In this document: positions 8,525-15,646 of the stretch, piece after piece
Layout: each line of letters opens with the position of its first letter
Numbering within the stretch: the first letter of the stretch is position 1
Source: Pseudomonadota bacterium
GTDB taxonomy: Bacteria; Pseudomonadota; Alphaproteobacteria; Dongiales; Dongiaceae
DNA length: 64,000 nt
NCBI GenBank assembly: GCA_016183985.1
Contig: JACPDN010000010.1
Coordinates: 496,001-560,000 of the forward strand
Direction: 5' to 3'
Program-made: the position numbers and the translations under genes
Notes under the pieces: model-generated
Seen by the model: the letters and a program-made list of their open reading frames with translations, nothing else
Database searches by the model: none
Told to the model about the DNA's origin: nothing

Positions 8525-9007
8525 ATGGCCGTAGTGTTTCAGTCCTCCATGAGGCGCAATCTATTTATGGCCTCGGTTATTAGCTTCGCTTTTGATGTCG
8601 CGATAATATTTGTTGTGGCCAAGAGTGTGTTTGACGAACCCAATCCATTCACCCTGGCAATTACAGTGGCGGTCGCGGCGCATTTAGCGGTGATGCTCTA
8701 CACTCTTTATTCCGTCCTGAAGCGGTGGCTTTGGTTCTTTATGTTTGAACGAGAAGACCGTATCAAAACCATACTGGTAGAGTTTGAGCGGTTGAAAATG
8801 CCTGCACCCGAAAGCCAATACGCTGATGCAGAGGAATATCTTACGCAGGCCGCTCTGAACGACGACATCCCAGCCCGTTCGCGGTTGGCTGCAGGAACCC
8901 TTCTGGGATACTTAGGTGGTTCAAAGCTATTTGACCGAATGCTTGCCGCAATCGTTCTAGAAGCGGCTATCAAGCGCTATCTGCCCCATCGCTACGGTAC
9001 TGAGTAG
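8525..9007 (+). CDS. Membrane protein with two TM helices and cytoplasmic domain, element cargo
   Basis: A 160-residue protein with hydrophobic helices at about residues 14-33 and 42-64. A soluble helical domain of about 90 residues follows, beginning FEREDRIKTILVEFERL and including EYLTQAALNDDIPARSRLAAG. GAGGTG sits at a good distance before ATG 8525. I do not recognise a family. The next small membrane protein starts 6 bases after its stop, so the two are probably co-translated. The arrangement HEPN protein, then membrane effector-like proteins, is seen in some defence modules, but nothing here proves that role. Confidence 0.6.
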   Translation: MAVVFQSSMRRNLFMASVISFAFDVAIIFVVAKSVFDEPNPFTLAITVAVAAHLAVMLYTLYSVLKRWLWFFMFEREDRIKTILVEFERLKMPAPESQYADAEEYLTQAALNDDIPARSRLAAGTLLGYLGGSKLFDRMLAAIVLEAAIKRYLPHRYGTE

Positions 9008-9013
9008 GATTCC

Positions 9014-9214
9014 ATGTCAAATTCTATGACAGTCATGCTTGATGTCGCAGGCGGTATCATCATCGGTGCAGCTGTTATTGGGCTTTTCGTTCTCGGGCTT
9101 GGACTGGCGCTGCATCGAGATGACGTACTAGATAGCTATCCGACGGCGCCTCTCGGAATCATCGTGATGCTTACAGCGACCGGCGTCGCAATCTGGATCG
9201 TGTTTATGAGATAG
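9014..9214 (+). CDS. Small two-helix membrane protein, element cargo
   Basis: A 66-residue protein with two hydrophobic helices, about residues 9-33 (GGIIIGAAVIGLFVLGLGLAL) and 46-65, joined by a short loop HRDDVLDSYPTAPL. It directly follows the gene ending at 9007 and is convergent with the minus-strand gene at 9226. No family recognised. Confidence 0.5.
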   Translation: MSNSMTVMLDVAGGIIIGAAVIGLFVLGLGLALHRDDVLDSYPTAPLGIIVMLTATGVAIWIVFMR

Positions 9215-9225
9215 TCGCGGCATCC

Positions 9226-9447
9226 CTAGACGTCCGGGCCGGGCAATGTCTTCACACGGCGAATCAATTCGCGCATAAATGCCCGCTCCTGAGCCGCCGC
9301 AGCACTGAACCGGCCATGTTTCCATGCATTCTGGTTGCCTCTCGGCGCTCCGCCACCGCAGCCGTGCATGCGGCAAACTCGCCCTTTGCCAACCGCATTA
9401 TTTCTGCATGGTTCCTTTGTTCGCTTGGAGCGCGCGCGGCATCTCAT
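9226..9447 (-). CDS. Phage/element-associated Cys/His-rich protein (HGG-type)
   Basis: A protein of about 73 residues. The core has a Cys-Cys-Cys-His pattern (CRNN...CRMHG) followed by GGGAPRGNQNAWKHGRFS, a motif common to small proteins in alphaproteobacterial prophages and islands. The Cys/His cluster suggests a zinc ribbon. ATG 9447 has GAAGAAAATT ahead of it. A TTG at 9459 overlapping the upstream stop is an alternative start. Function unknown. Confidence 0.65.
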   Translation of the reverse strand: MRCRARSKRTKEPCRNNAVGKGRVCRMHGCGGGAPRGNQNAWKHGRFSAAAAQERAFMRELIRRVKTLPGPDV

Positions 9448-9455
9448 AATTTTCT

Positions 9456-10181
9456 TCAAGCCGACTGTTGTGAATGGGGTGCATGGGGTTGTTCGTCGAT
9501 TTTCTTCGCTGCCCCCTGCCCTCCTCTGGCACCTACTGCAATGGCCGCCTGTTCGGCATTCACCGTAACATGCTGGTGCGTGACGCTGACGCGCTGCTCG
9601 CCACCTGTGCGATAGCGTCTCCAGGCTTCTGTTTGAGCGGCGAAGGTTCGGAGTAGTTTGATCAAAAATCCCCCATTTGCATCAAGCTGTGGAATGGTCT
9701 CGACTCCGGTACAGAGTCGCTCCTGAAATCGTCCGATCAAAAAATTCGTTCCGACCATCTGCACTGCTAGCATTGCCTCGATAGGGTCGCGCGGCTTCAG
9801 TTCGGCGATAAAAGCCAATGACGCATTTACTTTGTCCTCGCTGGCTCCAGCCTTGCCAGACGTCGCAACGATAATCTGGTTTAGAAGTTCAAGCGATGCA
9901 TCGCCGCTGACTAGGCCAAGACCATTCGCAAGTCGAGCCATAGCGACAGTGCTGGCGTTCTCATCTTTCCCGAAGACGCTCATAGCAGGTTCAAGCCAGA
10001 CTTGAGTGTTCCGTGCGTCTTTCTGAACAATGGCAACCTTGGGCGGTCTTCTGTGGAGAGAACGGCCCTGTTCTCTAACCGCAATTTCGGCCAATTCTGC
10101 GTCACGTGGGCAATAGGTCTCAGCCGGCGTTATGGGCGCCGCTTTCGCCCTCTTGCCCACTCTTGCTGGACTAATGGTCAC
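9456..10181 (-). CDS. Hypothetical protein, element backbone
   Basis: A 241-residue soluble protein with GTG start at 10181 preceded by GAGG at a suitable distance. The middle region (about residues 65-175, helix-rich, with LELLNQIIVATSG and DPIEAMLAVQMVGTNFLIGRF) appears folded. The C-terminus is Gln/Ala/His-rich and probably disordered. Proteins of this type often precede HGG-type proteins in alphaproteobacterial islands, as here. I cannot name a domain. Confidence 0.6.
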   Translation of the reverse strand: MTISPARVGKRAKAAPITPAETYCPRDAELAEIAVREQGRSLHRRPPKVAIVQKDARNTQVWLEPAMSVFGKDENASTVAMARLANGLGLVSGDASLELLNQIIVATSGKAGASEDKVNASLAFIAELKPRDPIEAMLAVQMVGTNFLIGRFQERLCTGVETIPQLDANGGFLIKLLRTFAAQTEAWRRYRTGGEQRVSVTHQHVTVNAEQAAIAVGARGGQGAAKKIDEQPHAPHSQQSA

Positions 10182-10287
10182 TCGCTGTTGCCTCGCAGAT
10201 TGTGCATGCTCTCATCCAGAATATAGAAGGTCTCCGTCTTTACGGTGTACCGCACATTTCCAACTCCGTTAGAATCAAACACTCTCT

Positions 10288-10695
10288 TCATTGCTTGGGA
10301 TCTGAGTTCGGTGCTGATACACCGCGCTTGAGGTGTATCGTACGCCGTGATGTAGAGGCAGCTTTCTGTTCTCGGAAGGCTTCGACTTCGGCTCGCTTCG
10401 CTTTCCAGTCGTTCGTTGGAGAGTTGCCAGACTTGTCGGCGTAAAAGGTTATGCGGAATCGCGAAGGTTGATTTGTGAATGCCCAGCGGCCGCCGCGTTC
10501 AAATGCAATCAAACCCAGACGCACGCACTCTTCAATAGCCGTACGTATGAGGGCCGCTGTCATTCCTGCATCGCGCAACTGTTTGTGAGTGGCACGCAAG
10601 TTTCCATTTTCGCGGCCTGCGTGATTACAATGTTCAATAAGCAGAAAGTCCATTAGCCGCTGCTCAACTTTAAATACAACAATGACAGATTTCAT
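10288..10695 (-). CDS. Winged-helix-like DNA-binding protein, element backbone
   Basis: A protein of about 135 residues from ATG 10695; a TTG start at 10797 would add 34 residues. The segment LMDFLLIEHCNHAGRENGNLRATHKQLRDAGMTAALIRTAIEE, then LGLIAFERGGRWAF, reads as helix-turn-helix plus beta wing. The C-terminus is basic. This resembles replication-initiation or regulatory wHTH proteins carried by small integrative elements, but the specific role is not established. Confidence 0.55.
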   Translation of the reverse strand: MKSVIVVFKVEQRLMDFLLIEHCNHAGRENGNLRATHKQLRDAGMTAALIRTAIEECVRLGLIAFERGGRWAFTNQPSRFRITFYADKSGNSPTNDWKAKRAEVEAFREQKAASTSRRTIHLKRGVSAPNSDPKQ

Positions 10696-10840
10696 TTTCG
10701 CACCATCCGACCGACCAACGGCCAATGCGGGCTGATGCAGTTGCGCCAAAAGGCGCACCGACTTAAAGTCATGATGCTTTCCTAATCTAGATCGCAAAAG
10801 AGACTGCGCCCCGGCATCGCAAGTGTCCGGGGCGTTCTGC

Positions 10841-11065
10841 TTAGATCGCGCGCCCCGTCGCCTTGGCTAACCACTCTCTAAGCGCGTCAAATGGAATCAG
10901 TCGTCGTTTTCCAAACTTCGCTGATGCGAGCCGACCCGCTTTGAGTTCCTGGTATAGCAGTGAACGTGAGATGCCGGCCCGCTTGGCGGCCAATGAAATA
11001 GAGAGTGCTAGCGGGTCTTCGCCCCTGCTTGCCGGGGCTAATTCTTGTACGGGCAGATTTGTCAT
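10841..11065 (-). CDS. Excisionase-like helix-turn-helix protein
   Basis: A 74-residue protein with an HTH_17/AlpA-type core: LAAKRAGISRSLLYQELKAGRLASAKFGKRRLIPFDALREWL. Such proteins act as recombination directionality factors or as activators of integrase expression. AAGGA precedes ATG 11065. It lies downstream of the integrase pair and on the same strand, typical for a P4-like element. Confidence 0.78.
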   Translation of the reverse strand: MTNLPVQELAPASRGEDPLALSISLAAKRAGISRSLLYQELKAGRLASAKFGKRRLIPFDALREWLAKATGRAI

Positions 11066-11179
11066 CGTCGGCCATCCTTTCTTGTTGGTTGCCGACGTAC
11101 AAACTCAGGTCAATGGGGGACAGTTAAAACCAACGTGAATTAAATATCTGGCCATCAAATTCTGGCAAAATTTCCTGAC

Positions 11180-11833
11180 CTAGCCCTCGTTTGCCTTTGA
11201 AGTTGGAAATGAAAGGGCTCCCCCGCCCGTTGGTATGTTTGCCGAAGCAGAATAGCCCCCGAAACTACCAAACAATTCGCCAGATAGTGCTTTGGCGATC
11301 AGCATTCTATACGAATGGTCTTCTTTCTTGGCGGCGCTAAGGTCGCCCTTCAGCTTGGCGAGGGAGCAAGTACTTTTGGCGGCGTAGTAGGGATGAATCT
11401 TCCCAAGCTTCGTCGGATTTCCTGCCAAGCTCTTTAGAATCGCTGTCTGCTGACCACCAACTGACCTTTTTCTCAATTCCCGCTGCACATAGCCCAACAG
11501 TGACTTCCTTGCTTCAATAGCAACTTCGGCATTTAGCTCATTTGGTCTGCCTCTTCTCTTTCTTGGCTCCGTTTTGAATCCGGGCTCATGTAGCCGTGCA
11601 AGTGCTAGCGCCAATCCGCGCCAGTCGATTTCGAGATTGTGAGCGTAAGTTTTTTCTCTGTAGGCGAGTGCGGATAGTTTGGCGTCGCACAACCTTTTCC
11701 AATCATTATATGTAGGCCCAAACTCTCGGCTGAGCAGTCCTGGGGCAAGTACAGCCGATTCAGCCTTTGGAGGCTCCGGGAACAATGGGAAATCCTCCAA
11801 GATTGCTTGCCAAGCAGGTTTCTCTTCTTTCAT
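11180..11833 (-). CDS. Hypothetical protein translationally coupled to the integrase
   Basis: A 217-residue soluble, basic protein whose ATG overlaps the integrase stop by four bases. The central part (about residues 85-170) is rich in Lys/Arg and helical, including RKRRGRPNELNAEVAIEA; the C-terminus is Gly/Ser-rich. No domain recognised. The coupling suggests a role in element maintenance or recombination, but that is only context. Confidence 0.6.
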   Translation of the reverse strand: MKEEKPAWQAILEDFPLFPEPPKAESAVLAPGLLSREFGPTYNDWKRLCDAKLSALAYREKTYAHNLEIDWRGLALALARLHEPGFKTEPRKRRGRPNELNAEVAIEARKSLLGYVQRELRKRSVGGQQTAILKSLAGNPTKLGKIHPYYAAKSTCSLAKLKGDLSAAKKEDHSYRMLIAKALSGELFGSFGGYSASANIPTGGGALSFPTSKANEG

Positions 11834-13083
11834 CGGCGCGCCCTCAATTTATAGACCTGTGCTTCCGATACTTGTCGAACAGAAACGTAGCCCGCCCACG
11901 CCTCCATTAGGCGCTTACGTTTCTCGAAAAGGTCTCCGCGACGATAAGCCGCCTCTACCTTGTCGCCGATGGCATGAGCCAGGGCCATTTCGGCTACTTC
12001 ACGCGGAAAGTTCGTTTGTTCGGCCGCCCAGTCTCGGAAGGTGGAGCGGAAGCCGTGTGCCGTGAGGTCTTGCCGCTTCATTCGCTTCAGTAACGACAGG
12101 ATGGCGTTGTTCGATAAGGAGCGCTCTGGCTTGCCAGGAAACACAAAGGTGCAAAGCTCCCCATTGGGCATTTGCTGACGGTGCTTGCGGCGTTCCGTCA
12201 GGATGGCAACTGCCCTCGCCGTGAGGGGAATGCGATGTTCTCGCGCGGCCTTAATTCGATTGGCGGGAATAACCCAGACCTTTGCCTTCAGATCAATTTC
12301 GTCCCAGCGAGCGCCTATGACTTCGCTGGTCCGGGTCGCGGTCAGAATCAGCAACTCCAGGGCATGCGCGGCATCGCCGGGCTGTGTACGCAGCGTCGCC
12401 ACGAAATCGCCAATCTCGGCATAGGGCAAAGCAGGATGGTGTCGAACGCGGCGCACTTTCGACGGCTTGGGCAAGAGGTTAGAGAGATGGCCGCGCCAAC
12501 GGGCCGGGTTGTCCCCCCTACGATGCCCCCGAGCTGTTGCCCAATCCAGGACGGACTCAATCCGGCCCCGGACGCGGCTAGCTGTTTCGGTTTTTGTGGC
12601 CCAGATCGGCTCCAAAATTTGATGTACTAAGCCAGCGTCGATTTCCTGCACTGGCAGGCGCCCGATCAAGGGGTCGGCATAGGCCTTCAGGGTGCTACGC
12701 CATTGCTCGCTGTGCTTGGCATTCCGCCAGCTTGCGCTATGCGCCCGAATATAAGCATCGGCGGCATCTTGGAACGTCACGGCCTTGGCCGCTGCCGCCC
12801 GACCGGCAGCCCGCCCAGCGGCTTTTGCGTCGATAGGATCGATGCCGTCCGATTTCTGATTGCGGGCGGCTACGGCCTTCTGGCGGGCTTGGGCGAGGGA
12901 AACGTCATTGAGAGAGCCCAGCCCCATTTCCCGCGCGCGGCCATTCAGTTTGTAGCGAAGAATCCAGGACCGCGCCCCGGCACTGGAAACCTGGAGATAT
13001 AAGCCATTTCCATCGGCGTACATGCCGGGTTGCTTTGCACGCGATACCGCCAGCGCCGATAACCGCTCGATTTTCCGTCCCAT
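11830..13083 (-). CDS. int: P4-type tyrosine integrase
   Basis: A tyrosine recombinase of about 417 residues. The N-terminal DUF4102 arm-binding domain includes YADGNGLYLQVSSAGARSWILRYKLNGR. A SAM-like core-binding domain follows. The catalytic residues sit in TATRTSEVIGARWDEID (Arg), HGFRSTFRDWAAE (His-x-x-Arg) and HAIGDKVEAAYRR (His and the Tyr nucleophile). ATG 13083 (MGRKIERL) is chosen over GTG 13116, because the extra residues WVGMWVG are just the translation of two TACCCAC repeats that look like arm sites. It is adjacent to attR and responsible for tRNA-Ser integration. Confidence 0.95.
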   Translation of the reverse strand: MGRKIERLSALAVSRAKQPGMYADGNGLYLQVSSAGARSWILRYKLNGRAREMGLGSLNDVSLAQARQKAVAARNQKSDGIDPIDAKAAGRAAGRAAAAKAVTFQDAADAYIRAHSASWRNAKHSEQWRSTLKAYADPLIGRLPVQEIDAGLVHQILEPIWATKTETASRVRGRIESVLDWATARGHRRGDNPARWRGHLSNLLPKPSKVRRVRHHPALPYAEIGDFVATLRTQPGDAAHALELLILTATRTSEVIGARWDEIDLKAKVWVIPANRIKAAREHRIPLTARAVAILTERRKHRQQMPNGELCTFVFPGKPERSLSNNAILSLLKRMKRQDLTAHGFRSTFRDWAAEQTNFPREVAEMALAHAIGDKVEAAYRRGDLFEKRKRLMEAWAGYVSVRQVSEAQVYKLRARR

Positions 13084-13095
13084 GCCGCGCGCTCC

Positions 13096-13116
13096 TACCC
13101 ACATGCCTACCCACAC
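13096..13116. promoter_or_regulatory. Candidate integrase arm-type sites, right end
   Basis: TACCCACAT (13096-13104) and TACCCACAC (13108-13116) are two direct copies 12 bp apart, directly upstream of the preferred integrase start. They match the TACCCCC pair with the same spacing at the left end. They could also be operators for integrase autoregulation. Confidence 0.45.
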
Positions 13117-13246
13117 TCTAGCTCTAGACTATGGGAATCGGTGCTGGACAATGCAAGGCAGCTATGACCAGAAAGCCTCATTAAAGCGGACTTTCTGAAT
13201 ACGATGACAACCGGAAGAAAATCACCCTGGACGCTGGTTTGACGGA

Positions 13247-13262
13247 CACTCTCTCCGCCACC
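13247..13262 (+). repeat. Attachment site attR (16-bp direct repeat)
   Basis: An exact copy of the tRNA-Ser 3' end sequence at 7665-7680. Its last four bases are also the first bases of a large hairpin, which implies that before insertion the tRNA gene ran straight into that hairpin. Confidence 0.88.
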
Positions 13263-13350
13263 CTGCGCCCTACGGGCTTCGGGTGGCAGGCCACCCGGAG
13301 ACCGTAGGGCGCAGGGTGATCTCCCGAAGCTGCGTAGCAGCGCAGGGAGA
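13259..13350. repeat. Two nested palindromes between attR and the GIY-YIG gene
   Basis: First unit: perfect 17-base arms at 13259-13275 and 13302-13318, enclosing an inner hairpin GGGTGGC/GCCACCC (13281-13296). Second unit: TCTCCC/GGGAGA (13320-13325, 13345-13350) enclosing GCTGC/GCAGC (13329-13341). Both have the form of a hairpin inside a hairpin. In the uninterrupted chromosome this would lie directly after tRNA-Ser and could act as its terminator. The gap from 13084 to 13425 holds no gene apart from these sites. Confidence 0.75.
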
Positions 13351-13425
13351 CAGTTGCTTCAGAATCAACTCCAAAGCTTCGACCGAGACTTTGCCATCCA
13401 ACGCGCCACCGCTTAAGGTTGCGCC

Positions 13426-13668
13426 ATGTGGTATGTCTACTTTCTCCAGTTGAACAATGGTGACGTCTACGTTGGTTCAACTAACGACCTGAAACGTCGC
13501 TTTGCGTCACATCAAAATGGGCAGGTCCTGTCGACCAAGCCATATCTCCCTGCGATCCTGAAATCTTACGTGGCCGTTGAGACGGAAGAGCATGCCCGAG
13601 AGCTTGAGGGGTACTTCAAATCGGGTTCCGGCAAGGCAGTTGCTCTAAAGCGCCTCGTTAGAAGGTAA
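13426..13668 (+). CDS. Small GIY-YIG domain protein
   Basis: An 80-residue stand-alone GIY-YIG nuclease-fold protein. YVYFLQ and DVYVGSTNDLKRRFASHQNG are the two halves of the signature, with the catalytic Arg in DLKRRF. HARELEGYFKSGSGKA carries the family's metal-binding Glu region. Such proteins form the large UvrC/YhbQ-like class, whose cellular role is mostly unknown. It lies outside the integrated element and just downstream of two nested palindromes. Confidence 0.88.
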   Translation: MWYVYFLQLNNGDVYVGSTNDLKRRFASHQNGQVLSTKPYLPAILKSYVAVETEEHARELEGYFKSGSGKAVALKRLVRR

Positions 13669-13896
13669 CAAACCGACGTCTGCCCTCAGAAGATTGCACG
13701 GCGGATTGGCGGAAAGCCGCCGCCTGACGCATCTGTCCGTGGCACGCGGGAATCGATATCTTGCGTTTCGGTGATATGAGGCTCCTAGTTGAGGTTGATC
13801 TGGTTGGACAGATCGCTGGCTGTCGCAAATCAGTTGGCATGCTTGTCATGCGCCTGCAGAAGCGACGGGCAATTCCAACCGGTTCCTAAGGAACCG

Positions 13897-14025
13897 ATGA
13901 ATGACCTAAAAACGTTGCTGTGCGTCTACGGCATGGTTGCCGCCGTGATGATCAGCGTTTTCTGCGGCGTCGTTCTTCTGAAAACGGTCTACAACACCAA
14001 CCTTCTGACGGTGGCGAAAACATGA
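13897..14025 (+). CDS. Tiny single-pass membrane protein
   Basis: A 42-residue protein from ATG 13897, with one hydrophobic helix (about residues 8-29, LCVYGMVAAVMISVFCGVVLL) and a short polar tail. The stop overlaps the ATG of the next gene, which supports real translation. The longer in-frame start at 13789 gives an unconvincing N-terminus. The 13669-13896 stretch upstream shows no gene I can support. Function unknown. Confidence 0.5.
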   Translation: MNDLKTLLCVYGMVAAVMISVFCGVVLLKTVYNTNLLTVAKT

Positions 14026-14279
14026 CGACGCGCATTACCACGCGCGTGGTGACATTCGCGCATCCCTTCACACTGGGAGAGCCGGACGATACGCATCCGG
14101 CCGGCAGCTATTCGGTCGAAACCGAAGAAGAGCTGCTTCAGGGTGTCTCCTTCCCTGCCTACCGACGCACCAGAGTGTCGATGCAGCGCGTCGAGGCCGA
14201 AAGAACTCTCGGTTTGCTGCAGATCGAAACGATCGATCCCGAGCAACTGGACCACGCCCTATTCAAGGACAATTCCTGA
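14022..14279 (+). CDS. Conserved small hypothetical protein
   Basis: An 85-residue soluble protein. The sequence pattern VTFAHPFTLGEPDDTHPAGSY, then VETEEELLQGVSFPAYRRT, resembles a small family I have seen in Rhizobiales and other alphaproteobacteria that has no assigned function. The ATG overlaps the previous stop. It is compact, beta-rich and probably cytoplasmic. Confidence 0.65.
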   Translation: MTTRITTRVVTFAHPFTLGEPDDTHPAGSYSVETEEELLQGVSFPAYRRTRVSMQRVEAERTLGLLQIETIDPEQLDHALFKDNS

Positions 14280-14336
14280 TCACCTGATGCGCGAACATGG
14301 CTCTCTATCCCGCTTTCGTCGTGGAAAGAAAACCGC

Positions 14337-14423
14337 ATGAAATACTTCACCCCGCCTTTGGTCGTCCCCGTTGCGCTCTTACTGGTCGTCCTCGTCATCG
14401 GTCTCTACCGTTCCATGGGTTGA
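14337..14423 (+). CDS. Possible 28-residue membrane peptide
   Basis: ATG 14337 opens a 28-codon frame with one continuous hydrophobic helix (VVPVALLLVVLVIGLY) and ends in RSMG. GGAAAGAAA lies 9 bases or so before the ATG. It sits between two other small genes on the same strand. Length alone makes this uncertain. Confidence 0.35.
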   Translation: MKYFTPPLVVPVALLLVVLVIGLYRSMG

Positions 14424-14434
14424 GCGGGCATATC

Positions 14435-14752
14435 ATGCCGCCCGATTCAGTCGATCTCGACGGTCACCGCAGTGGCGCAGAGCAGCAGGCCACAGAACAG
14501 CGCCGGCAGCTTGAAGCCGTGCGTCAGGATCAGGGCCGGCTGAAGCAGCGTCAAAGTGCCTTCGATGCCTTTATCTCGGCGGGACCGGCGCAAAGCTGGC
14601 CAGAGGCGGCCGCGCGCGCCCAATACGTCATCCAATTGCTGATGGACACCTATGGGGTCAGGGATCCGCGGCAGCGCGAATTGGTGACGCGCGTTTTCAG
14701 CGATTTCTCTGTCTTGGCGGGTGCTGCGTCAAAGAGTCCCGACGTCGAATGA
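14435..14752 (+). CDS. Small coiled-coil-containing hypothetical protein
   Basis: A 105-residue protein from ATG 14435, twelve bases after the preceding peptide stop. A charged Gln/Arg-rich segment (EQQATEQRRQLEAVRQDQGRL) suggests a short coiled coil, followed by a helical region with YVIQLLMDTYGV. An upstream start at 14297 would overlap the 28-residue peptide in another frame. No family recognised. Confidence 0.45.
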   Translation: MPPDSVDLDGHRSGAEQQATEQRRQLEAVRQDQGRLKQRQSAFDAFISAGPAQSWPEAAARAQYVIQLLMDTYGVRDPRQRELVTRVFSDFSVLAGAASKSPDVE

Positions 14753-14841
14753 GGCGGTCGACGTGTCTGGCCGGACTATAGAGCCCCCCTTTCGTTGTTA
14801 GCGGATTGCCGAGCTGGTCTTGACCCGCTAAAAATTGCGGC

Positions 14842-15639
14842 ATGGCGATGGGGCTGGCTGCTTTAAGGCGACGTCATTTCCTGCTGGGGGCTGCGGCTGC
14901 CGGCATCGGCTGCATTTCAAGTGCAGCGCGGGCCAACGAAAAGCTGCTGCGCATCGCCTATCCCGATAAATCGCCGCCCAATTCCTGGGAGGATCGCGAT
15001 CACCGCATGCACGGCGTCACGGTCGATCTCATGGCCGCGGTGGCAAAGGCCGCGGGGTACCGATTCCACCCGCTGCCGCTTCCCTTGCCACGCGTTCAGC
15101 TGGAAGTGGAAAGCGGTGAGGCCGACGGTATGTGCCTGGTGGTGACGCCGGCGCGGCAGAAATATGCCGTCGCTGCCAGCGAACCGCTCACCACCGGTCC
15201 AGTGACCATCTTCGTGCGTCGCGACAACCCGGCACTCGAACGTCTTCAAGAGGTGCGCTCGCTGGACGATCTCGCCCGGGCCGATGTGACGGTGGTCGGC
15301 ATCACCGGCAATGGCTGGGTGAAAAAGAACATCGAGGATCGCGGCATCCGGACCGAACACGCCAACGGCACCGTCGGCACCGTGCGCATGCTGATCGGCA
15401 AGCGCGGCGACGTCGTCGTCGACATGTCCTCGCAGATCAATTGGATCCTTAAAGACATTCCCGGCGGTGGCGATATCGTGGAACTGCCGGTCGTGATGGA
15501 AGAGGTCGACTGGCATTTGCAGATCAGCAAGAAGTCGCCCGTCCTCGCGGACCTGCCGCTTCTCACCAGCGCGATCAAGGAATTGAAGGCATCGCCCCTC
15601 TATGAGGCAATCCTGAAGAAATATGGGGTGAAGGCGTAG
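14842..15639 (+). CDS. Periplasmic solute-binding protein, family 3 (amino-acid type), possibly Tat-exported
   Basis: A 265-residue protein. The N-terminus RRRHFLLGAAAAGIG followed by a SAARA/NE cleavage region looks like a twin-arginine signal. The mature part begins LLRIAYPDKSPPNSWED and continues with the SBP_bac_3 pattern: GVTVDLMAAVAKAAGY, PRVQLEVESGEADGMC and LTTGPVTIFVRRD. No ABC permease or ATPase gene is nearby, so it is an orphan. It may serve sensing or a distant transporter. The ligand is unknown; the family binds polar amino acids and related small molecules. Confidence 0.82.
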   Translation: MAMGLAALRRRHFLLGAAAAGIGCISSAARANEKLLRIAYPDKSPPNSWEDRDHRMHGVTVDLMAAVAKAAGYRFHPLPLPLPRVQLEVESGEADGMCLVVTPARQKYAVAASEPLTTGPVTIFVRRDNPALERLQEVRSLDDLARADVTVVGITGNGWVKKNIEDRGIRTEHANGTVGTVRMLIGKRGDVVVDMSSQINWILKDIPGGGDIVELPVVMEEVDWHLQISKKSPVLADLPLLTSAIKELKASPLYEAILKKYGVKA

Positions 15640-15646
15640 CGCCCCC

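Larger units (their letters stand above)
7665..13262. mobile_element. tRNA-Ser-integrated genomic element, about 5.6 kb
   Basis: The element is bounded by attL (7665-7680) and attR (13247-13262). The integrase gene lies next to attR, with a coupled gene of unknown function, an excisionase-like HTH protein, a winged-helix-like protein and a phage-associated Cys/His protein all on the minus strand. Three plus-strand genes next to the tRNA (HEPN-motif protein and two membrane proteins) look like cargo. Codon use and composition are visibly AT-richer than the flanks. There are no structural phage genes or conjugation genes, so it is probably a non-self-transferring integrative element or phage satellite. 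Confidence 0.85.

Noticed and set aside
10202-10444. An 80-residue plus-strand frame inside the element
   Set aside because: It overlaps the winged-helix gene on the other strand and has no ribosome site or domain.
13084-13116. Integrase start at GTG 13116
   Set aside because: The extra residues encode WVGMWVG from two direct repeats that are better explained as arm or operator sites.
7665-13262. Complete prophage
   Set aside because: No capsid, portal, terminase large subunit or tail genes are present; only integrase, excisionase-like and accessory genes are seen.
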